Shown here: in pieces, positions 1-6,137 of the stretch
How positions within the stretch are numbered: the stretch's first letter is position 1
Layout: each line of letters begins with the position of its first letter
Origin: an uncultured bacterium
GTDB taxonomy: Bacteria > Cyanobacteriota > Vampirovibrionia > Gastranaerophilales > Gastranaerophilaceae
Assembly: GCA_900555175.1 (NCBI GenBank)
Contig: USJT01000074.1
Coordinates: forward strand, 1 to 6,137
DNA: 6,137 nt
Direction of reading: 5' to 3'
The notes under the pieces: model-generated
The model's database searches: none
Told to the model about the DNA's origin: nothing
The model's input: only the letters and a program-made list of their open reading frames with translations
Translations under genes and position numbers: made by a program

Positions 1-53
1 GAATTGGTGCTGCAATCGGATTTGCACTAGGATTTTTAACAAGCAAAAACTAA
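1..53 (+). CDS. C-terminal end of a small glycine-rich hydrophobic protein (partial)
   Basis: Reading from base 3, the plus strand gives I-G-A-A-I-G-F-A-L-G-F-L-T-S-K-N and then TAA at 51-53. The start lies outside the window. The glycine/alanine-spaced hydrophobic stretch followed by a short polar, basic end is the style of C-terminal membrane anchors of YtxH-like or DUF883/ElaB-like proteins; with only 16 residues this is a resemblance, not an assignment. The stop codon sits three bases from the presumed stop of the convergent minus-strand gene (57-59). Such tight packing supports both gene ends being real. No terminator hairpin is visible between them. Confidence 0.5.
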   Translation, partial: IGAAIGFALGFLTSKN

Positions 54-56
54 TTT

Positions 57-221
57 TTAAACCGCAATTAATTTCGGATTATGTACAACATCAATCACAT
101 CAAAATCTTTGAAATGTGATATAACTTTAATATTTTCAGGATGTTTTGTATTTTCTTTGGCAAGAATAGCCCCAACAATAGCTTCCAATTGCGACATTGG
201 CATCATATTGAGCGGCAAACT
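57..221 (-). pseudogene. Out-of-frame C-terminal continuation of the preceding hypothetical gene
   Basis: This is the +1 frame relative to the 675-136 reading. It is open from base 233 and ends with TAA at 59-57. It reads through LPLNMMPMSQLEAIVGA, then a charged stretch ILAKENTKHPENIKV, and ends in VVHNPKLIAV. The composition is normal for this genome, with a helix SQLEAIVGAILA that would match the C-terminal helix of DUF429 proteins (usually D-x-x-D-A). The upstream limit of this frame is a TGA at 236-234, so it cannot be an independent gene of any length. One extra base somewhere in roughly 207-233 explains the break. It could be a recent mutation, an assembly error or, less likely, a recoding site. 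Confidence 0.6.
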
Positions 222-675
222 GCCATTCATTCTTCAAGGTTTGCTGCAAAAATTTACAATCAGCAGGTGATCTTTCTTTATAACAAGAATTCAAATGCAG
301 GCTCTGACGTGTCAAATATAATTCAAATCTGTTAATTTCAATACCTTTTTCAGTTAAAGACTTAAAATACTCACACCCTCGTGTAGAATATCGATGAGTC
401 CAACCATCACGGTTTGGGATAAGAGAATTTGTAGAAACAAGCTGATAAGGCTTTCCTAAAATTCTCCATTTCCCGTTAAGCATAGTTCTATCCCAAACCA
501 TAGAAACACAAATTTTAGAATATTTTAATGAAGGGAAGTTATCAAAAAAGAACATAACATCATTCATTGTGTATAACTTATCAACAAGGATAAGAGTATT
601 ATCCTCATCCAAAACCGCAACACCTGAATCCATTCCTGATGAAGCAGCAAGTGATAAGCCAACATAATAATTCAT
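136..675 (-). CDS. Hypothetical protein, DUF429/RNase H-fold-like, apparently frameshifted near its C-terminus
   Basis: The open frame gives 179 residues, with ATG at 675-673 preceded by AGGAGA six bases upstream, a good ribosome-binding site. It begins 16 bases after map and is probably cotranscribed with it. The layout resembles DUF429 (predicted RNase H-like fold): a first strand YVGLSLA (residues 4-10), a second strand GVAVLDED (18-25), a strand KICVSMVW (54-61), then RGCEYF (99-104), FELYL (117-121) and a basic YKER segment (132-135). The usual Asp of the first strand (G-x-D-x-A) is Ser here, so nuclease activity is doubtful. The last 25 or so residues look unnatural (several Cys, Trp and Tyr). 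The alternative frame from about base 221 to a stop at 57-59 reads as ordinary protein, so the intact product was probably about 205 residues. The family call is inference; the frameshift reading is seen directly. Confidence 0.7.
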   Translation of the reverse strand: MNYYVGLSLAASSGMDSGVAVLDEDNTLILVDKLYTMNDVMFFFDNFPSLKYSKICVSMVWDRTMLNGKWRILGKPYQLVSTNSLIPNRDGWTHRYSTRGCEYFKSLTEKGIEINRFELYLTRQSLHLNSCYKERSPADCKFLQQTLKNEWQFAAQYDANVAIGSYCWGYSCQRKYKTS

Positions 676-691
676 AAATATTCTCCTAATT

Positions 692-1438
692 CTATAATTG
701 TGTAATGATTATAGGTTCGTCATCAGTAACAAGAACAGAATGTTCAAAGTGAGCTGAAGGCATATTATCTGCTGTACTTACAGTCCATTCATCATCTGCA
801 ACCACAACATCATCTCCGCCTAAATTCAACATCGGTTCAACTGCGATTGCATAACCTTGTTTTAATAATGTTCTGTCACCTACTTTATAGTTAAACAAAA
901 ACGGTTCTTCATGCATTTCATGACCTACACCGTGACCGCCGTATTGACGAACAATACCAAGTTTTTCTCTTACAGCAACTGCCTCAATTGCAGCTGAAAC
1001 ATCATCCAATACGTTTCCGGCCTTCATTTGAGCAATACCTGCATACAAAGATTCCTCAGTTGCCTTCAAAAGTCTTTTACATTCGTCACTAACTTCTCCG
1101 ACAGGATAAGTCCAAGCACCGTCACCGACCATACCTGCATAAGTTGCACCAACATCAATACTTATAATATCGCCCTCTTTTACCTTTACATCTTCATGAG
1201 GAATACCGTGAACCACTTGTTCATTAATTGATGCACAAATAGAACCAGGGAATCCGTGATACCCTAAGAATGTCGGAACAGCACGTTCTTTACGAATAAT
1301 ATCATGAGCAATGCTATCCAATTCTTTTGTACTGATACCAGGTTCAATTACCTCTTTCATCTTTTGATGAACTAATGCAACAATATGACCTGCATGTCTT
1401 ATTCTTTTAATTTCATCACGTGATTTTCTATGTATCAT
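692..1438 (-). CDS. map: Methionine aminopeptidase, type I
   Basis: MetAP removes the initiator methionine from nascent proteins in the cytosol. The 248-residue product has all five dinuclear metal ligands of the family: D95 (in SIDVGA), D106 (in GDGAW), H169 (in GGHGVGH), E201 (in EPM) and E232 (in FEHSV). It also has the substrate-side histidines H77 (VVHGIP) and H176 (HEEP). There is no N-terminal zinc or SH3-like extension, so it is the short bacterial type Ia form. I start it at the ATG at 1438-1436 because family members begin close to this MIHRKSRDEI segment. An upstream TTG at 1462-1460 would add eight residues (MKKFVKTV). Neither start has a recognisable Shine-Dalgarno sequence. The gene lies 95 bases after adk and 16 before the hypothetical gene, which suggests one transcript. 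Confidence 0.95.
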   Translation of the reverse strand: MIHRKSRDEIKRIRHAGHIVALVHQKMKEVIEPGISTKELDSIAHDIIRKERAVPTFLGYHGFPGSICASINEQVVHGIPHEDVKVKEGDIISIDVGATYAGMVGDGAWTYPVGEVSDECKRLLKATEESLYAGIAQMKAGNVLDDVSAAIEAVAVREKLGIVRQYGGHGVGHEMHEEPFLFNYKVGDRTLLKQGYAIAVEPMLNLGGDDVVVADDEWTVSTADNMPSAHFEHSVLVTDDEPIIITQL

Positions 1439-1533
1439 AACTGTTTTTACAAATTTTTTCAAAGCATATATGATACCTACAATGCACTAATTTTTTGCAT
1501 CATAAAGCTTTTGAAAAGATTCGCACCTTTCTA

Positions 1534-2193
1534 TTATTTAATTACTTCCAATAATCTTTCCCATACTTCATCTATTGTACCGTTTGCATCAATAGATTTT
1601 AAAACGCCTTTTTTAGTATAATAATCAACAAGCGGAGCTGTTTCTTTATTGTATGTATCAAATCTTGATTGAGCAACTTCTCTTGTATCATCTTTACGTT
1701 GAGTAAGTTCTGCACCGTCTTTATCACAATGACCGGCAACTTTTGGCGGCTTAAATTCAAGATTATAAATTTCTCCGCAAACAGGGCAAGAACGACGATT
1801 TACAATTCTTTCAACAAGAATACTTGTATCAATATCAAAATATACTGCAATAAATTTTGTATCAATACCGTTATCAATTTCTTCATTCATTTTTTCAAGT
1901 TGTTCAGCCTGTTCAACGCTTCTTGGGAAACCATCCAAGATATAACCGTTTTTGCAATCATCTTGAGAAAGTCTGTTTTTAATAATTCTTGTAACCAATT
2001 CAACAGGAACTAATTGACCTTTATCAATATAAGCTTTAGCTTCTTTACCTGCTTCAGTTTCATTTTTAATTTCAGCTCTTAACAAGGAACCTGTATCAAC
2101 ATGAGGGAATTTTAAAAATTCTGCAAGTCTGTTTGTTTGAGTTCCTTTACCGCAAGCCGGCGGTCCTAAAAAAATTAATTCTTTTTTTGTCAT
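1534..2193 (-). CDS. adk: Adenylate kinase, zinc-binding LID type
   Basis: Adk catalyses ATP + AMP to 2 ADP in the cytosol. The 219-residue protein is the long form with a full LID domain. The P-loop is GPPACGKGT (residues 10-18), where most homologues have Gly-Ala or Gly-Ser in place of Ala-Cys; the GxxxxGK consensus is kept. AMP-site residues DTG (33-35) and R39 and the LDGFPR motif (86-91) are present. So are the LID arginines R166 (RKDD) and R177. The LID carries C136-x2-C139, C156 and D159, a Cys3-Asp zinc site like that of Bacillus subtilis Adk. The ATG at 2193 has AAAGAGAG seven bases upstream (2208-2201). The gene is served by its own promoter after the gyrB terminator and is followed by map. 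Confidence 0.97.
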   Translation of the reverse strand: MTKKELIFLGPPACGKGTQTNRLAEFLKFPHVDTGSLLRAEIKNETEAGKEAKAYIDKGQLVPVELVTRIIKNRLSQDDCKNGYILDGFPRSVEQAEQLEKMNEEIDNGIDTKFIAVYFDIDTSILVERIVNRRSCPVCGEIYNLEFKPPKVAGHCDKDGAELTQRKDDTREVAQSRFDTYNKETAPLVDYYTKKGVLKSIDANGTIDEVWERLLEVIK

Positions 2194-2226
2194 AATAAAT
2201 CTCTCTTTCGTCTACCTTATGTAACA

Positions 2227-2255
2227 ATATTACATCAAGAAAAAATTTTGTTCAA
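2227..2255 (-). promoter_or_regulatory. Promoter of adk(-map-hypothetical)
   Basis: On the minus strand, TTGAAC (2255-2250) and TAATAT (2232-2227) are separated by exactly 17 bases, close to the sigma70 consensus. It lies directly downstream of the gyrB terminator. Transcription would start near 2220, giving a leader of about 27 bases that contains the AAAGAGAG ribosome-binding site. This predicts an adk-map-hypothetical transcript independent of gyrB. Confidence 0.75.
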
Positions 2256-2285
2256 ATAAAAAGCTCTCAAAAGAGAGCTTTTTAT
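2256..2285 (-). terminator. Intrinsic terminator of gyrB
   Basis: A perfect 13-bp inverted repeat ATAAAAAGCTCTC / GAGAGCTTTTTAT flanks a four-base loop. It begins two bases after the gyrB stop codon (2289-2287). In the minus direction the GC-containing stem runs into a T tract, as in rho-independent terminators. The element is nearly symmetrical and could work in both directions, but no plus-strand gene ends here. It separates gyrB transcription from adk, at least partly. Confidence 0.85.
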
Positions 2286-2286
2286 A

Positions 2287-4833
<2,547 letters not shown>

Positions 4834-4839
4834 TTAATT

Positions 4840-4847
4840 CTCCCCTT
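4840..4847 (-). promoter_or_regulatory. Ribosome-binding site of gyrB
   Basis: On the minus strand the bases read AAGGGGAG, nine bases before the ATG at 4830-4828. It fixes the start upstream of the conserved GyrB core and therefore shows that the acidic N-terminal extension of about 45 residues is probably translated. Confidence 0.8.
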
Positions 4848-4931
4848 CAATTCGTCTAATTCCCTTGAGTATATTGTAACACAAACACAAAAATTTTACT
4901 AATTTATAACAAAAAGTAACGCAAACAATTA

Positions 4932-4960
4932 TTGAAAATATTACAAAAATAGCATATAAT
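4932..4960 (+). promoter_or_regulatory. Promoter of the prepilin-like gene
   Basis: TTGAAA (4932-4937) and TATAAT (4955-4960) are separated by 17 bases, a near-consensus sigma70 promoter in the 157-base divergent gap between gyrB and the pilin gene. The expected start is near 4967, at the beginning of the GAGGTGAG ribosome-binding site (4967-4974), so the leader would be only about 20 bases. For gyrB in the opposite direction I see only weak -10-like boxes (TACAAT at 4878-4873, TATACT at 4873-4868) without a good -35 partner. Confidence 0.75.
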
Positions 4961-4987
4961 AAATATGAGGTGAGATTTATATAAATA

Positions 4988-5809
4988 ATGAAAAAGTCAT
5001 CATTAAAAGGGCTTGAAAAGATATCCGCAGCTTTTACACTTGCAGAAGTCTTAATTACAATAGGAATTATTGGTGTAGTTGCGGCCATGACATTACCTTC
5101 AGTAATTAACGAAACACGTAATAAACAACACGTTGTTGCGTTTAAAAAGCTATATTCTAATTTTTCTAATGCAATAAATCTATTTAAAGCTGAAGAGGGA
5201 TGTGAAGGGATTGACGTTGCATCTTGTATAGAAAGTTTGGGCTACGGGGACAATAACTGTGAAGCCTTTACAGAAGTTGCTCAAAAAATGAAATATGTTA
5301 TGATGGCTAACGGAGGAGCATCAACCGGCAGTTGGGTTCCTGACAAAAGTTACAATTACTATGGAGATGAAGTTTCAAACGGGTACGGAATGATAAATAA
5401 AACAGGTGTAGGCTGTTTTTACGCACTTCCAGACGGCATGGTTTTAAATGTGGATGTTGACCCCAATGCGTTTAAAGTTCTTGTTGACACAAACGGTAAA
5501 AAAGGGCCAAACAGAATGGGCAAAGATGTTCATGCATTCACGGTCGGATGCGGTGATATGAGTGCAGATTTAGTTACCAAGTGCATAGATAGCCAAAAAG
5601 ATGTGTTCCCGTTTATCAGCGGAACTTTTCCTGAAGAAGTGAAAAAAGGACTATGTACATTAGAATCATTCCTTAATGGAGGATGTGCAGAGGCAAATAT
5701 GTATCCAAACGAGGGAGATGGTGCATCTCCATCAATGTATATTCTGACAATGGATAAATTACCTGATTATAGAGAAATTTCTGGAAAAGTTTCAGGTTTT
5801 AAACCATAG
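4988..5809 (+). CDS. Type IV pilin-like / type II secretion pseudopilin prepilin
   Basis: The 273-residue product starts with a class III signal: a basic leader of 15 residues, then A15 | F16-T-L-A-E20 and a hydrophobic helix to about residue 37 (VLITIGIIGVVAAMTLP). F16 would be the methylated N-terminus after prepilin peptidase cleavage, and E20 is the conserved Glu+5. The -1 residue is Ala rather than the usual Gly. The helix continues through NKQHVVAFKKLYSNFSNAI, typical of the pilin alpha-1 spine. The globular part has eight cysteines (72, 80, 91, 143, 188, 199, 223, 233), enough for four disulfides, and a motif DTNGKKGPNRMGKD (167-180) common in pseudopilin-like proteins. It would sit in the inner membrane before assembly into a pilus or pseudopilus. 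It stands alone with no assembly genes nearby, so pilus, pseudopilus or competence roles cannot be separated. The ATG has GAGGTGAG 13 bases upstream, a rather long spacing; an in-frame TAA at 4982-4984 rules out an earlier start. Confidence 0.9.
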   Translation: MKKSSLKGLEKISAAFTLAEVLITIGIIGVVAAMTLPSVINETRNKQHVVAFKKLYSNFSNAINLFKAEEGCEGIDVASCIESLGYGDNNCEAFTEVAQKMKYVMMANGGASTGSWVPDKSYNYYGDEVSNGYGMINKTGVGCFYALPDGMVLNVDVDPNAFKVLVDTNGKKGPNRMGKDVHAFTVGCGDMSADLVTKCIDSQKDVFPFISGTFPEEVKKGLCTLESFLNGGCAEANMYPNEGDGASPSMYILTMDKLPDYREISGKVSGFKP

Positions 5810-5840
5810 CAATATACTCTTGAGCGATTTCAAAATTCAT

Positions 5841-5881
5841 TAACTCTTTTATATTGTTTTTGTAAAACATTAAAGGAGTTA
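5841..5881 (+). promoter_or_regulatory. Nested hairpin covering the ribosome-binding site of the cysteine-rich gene
   Basis: TAACTCTTTTA (5841-5851) can pair along its full 11 bases with TAAAGGAGTTA (5871-5881), with one T-G wobble. Inside it, TGTTTT (5855-5860) pairs with AAAACA (5864-5869) around a three-base loop. The outer stem includes AAAGGAG, the ribosome-binding site for the ATG at 5886. Only two pairs of the outer stem are G-C, so it would be a weak, possibly temperature- or ligand-responsive structure. That it regulates translation is inference; in such AT-rich DNA chance pairing is possible. It lacks the T tract expected of a terminator. Confidence 0.4.
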
Positions 5882-5885
5882 TTTT

Positions 5886-6137
5886 ATGTCTAAAAATCTT
5901 TTGAAATCTATTGGAAAAATTATCGAAGAAAACGGAACAAACAAAATTACAATTTTTACATCACACTTAAAAATTGACGGAAATTTATTCCAACCTGAAG
6001 GCAGATGCGAAGAATGTCATGACGATTTTATTACACTTGAAAACGCTCTTGTATGCAGATTATCTGATTACTGCACCTGTGAAGACAATGAATGCAAATG
6101 TAATGATTATGTTTGTTTTAAATACGACTGGCTAAAT
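5886..6137 (+). CDS. Small cysteine-rich hypothetical protein (partial, C-terminus beyond window)
   Basis: The frame is open from the ATG at 5886 to the last base, 84 codons with no stop. AAAGGAG (5872-5878) lies seven bases upstream of the start. The N-terminal part is charged and ordinary (MSKNLLKSIGKIIEENG). The second half has eight cysteines at 41, 44, 57, 63, 65, 70, 72 and 77, with C-E-E-C-H at 41-45 and C-T-C-E-D-N-E-C-K-C at 63-72. The spacing suggests metal binding (zinc or an iron-sulfur cluster), but I do not recognise a family. No signal peptide or membrane segment is visible, so it is probably cytoplasmic. It follows the prepilin gene by 76 bases with no clear terminator between them, so read-through from the pilin promoter is possible. 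A weak -10-like TATATT (5850-5855) could mark a separate promoter. Confidence 0.75.
   Translation, partial: MSKNLLKSIGKIIEENGTNKITIFTSHLKIDGNLFQPEGRCEECHDDFITLENALVCRLSDYCTCEDNECKCNDYVCFKYDWLN

Noticed and set aside
30..62. Repeated ATTTTTAA near the convergent gene ends as a terminator
   Set aside because: The copies are direct rather than inverted and do not form a GC-containing stem.
141..335. Plus-strand open frame of 64 codons across the frameshifted gene
   Set aside because: Antisense to the DUF429-like gene and without a ribosome-binding site; it does not explain the frame change.
1439..1462. Extension of map to the TTG at 1462
   Set aside because: It adds eight residues not expected in type I MetAP and has no ribosome-binding site; kept only as an alternative start.
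1669..2013. Plus-strand open frame of 114 codons inside adk
   Set aside because: Antisense to a fully conserved adk; the composition (Asn, Ile, Phe and Cys rich) is that of a shadow frame.
4834..5088. Minus-strand open frame of 84 codons with hydrophobic segments, upstream of gyrB
   Set aside because: It is antisense to the prepilin signal region and the AT-rich promoter gap; its hydrophobicity mirrors that sequence, and no ribosome-binding site precedes its start.

Overview
This is an AT-rich bacterial chromosomal window that holds mostly housekeeping genes. The prepilin-like protein at its right side begins its core with F-T-L-A-E followed by a hydrophobic helix and carries an NGKKGPN motif. 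Together with the low GC content, this points to a host-associated lineage such as Gastranaerophilales/Vampirovibrionia (Melainabacteria). That placement is inference from protein style only; no rRNA or other phylogenetic marker was compared.

Layout, left to right. Bases 1-53 are the last 16 codons of a plus-strand gene with a glycine-rich hydrophobic tail. It converges, with only three bases between stop codons, on a minus-strand block. In transcription order that block is gyrB (4830-2287), adk (2193-1534), map (1438-692) and a hypothetical gene (675 down to about 57). gyrB is closed by a 13-bp hairpin terminator two bases after its stop codon. adk then has a clear sigma70-type promoter of its own, so adk-map-hypothetical looks like a separate transcription unit. 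On the other side of gyrB, a divergent promoter (TTGAAA, 17 bases, TATAAT) drives a type IV pilin-like/pseudopilin gene (4988-5809). A small cysteine-rich protein gene follows and runs off the window end (5886-6137).

How the genes fit together. GyrB (negative supercoiling), Adk (adenylate balance) and MetAP (N-terminal methionine removal) are essential functions, not one pathway. The adk-map pair is usually found in the ribosomal-protein spc operon after secY; here it lies behind gyrB. The hypothetical gene downstream of map resembles DUF429 (RNase H-like fold) proteins but lacks the usual first acidic residue.

Points for a second look. The hypothetical gene carries an apparent +1 frameshift: its plausible C-terminal 50 or so residues continue in another frame to a stop at 57-59. 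A nested hairpin of 11 + 6 bp upstream of the cysteine-rich gene would bury its ribosome-binding site. GyrB has an acidic N-terminal extension and the long Gram-negative-type insert. I found no convincing wholly new system, no mobile element, no CRISPR array and no RNA gene.
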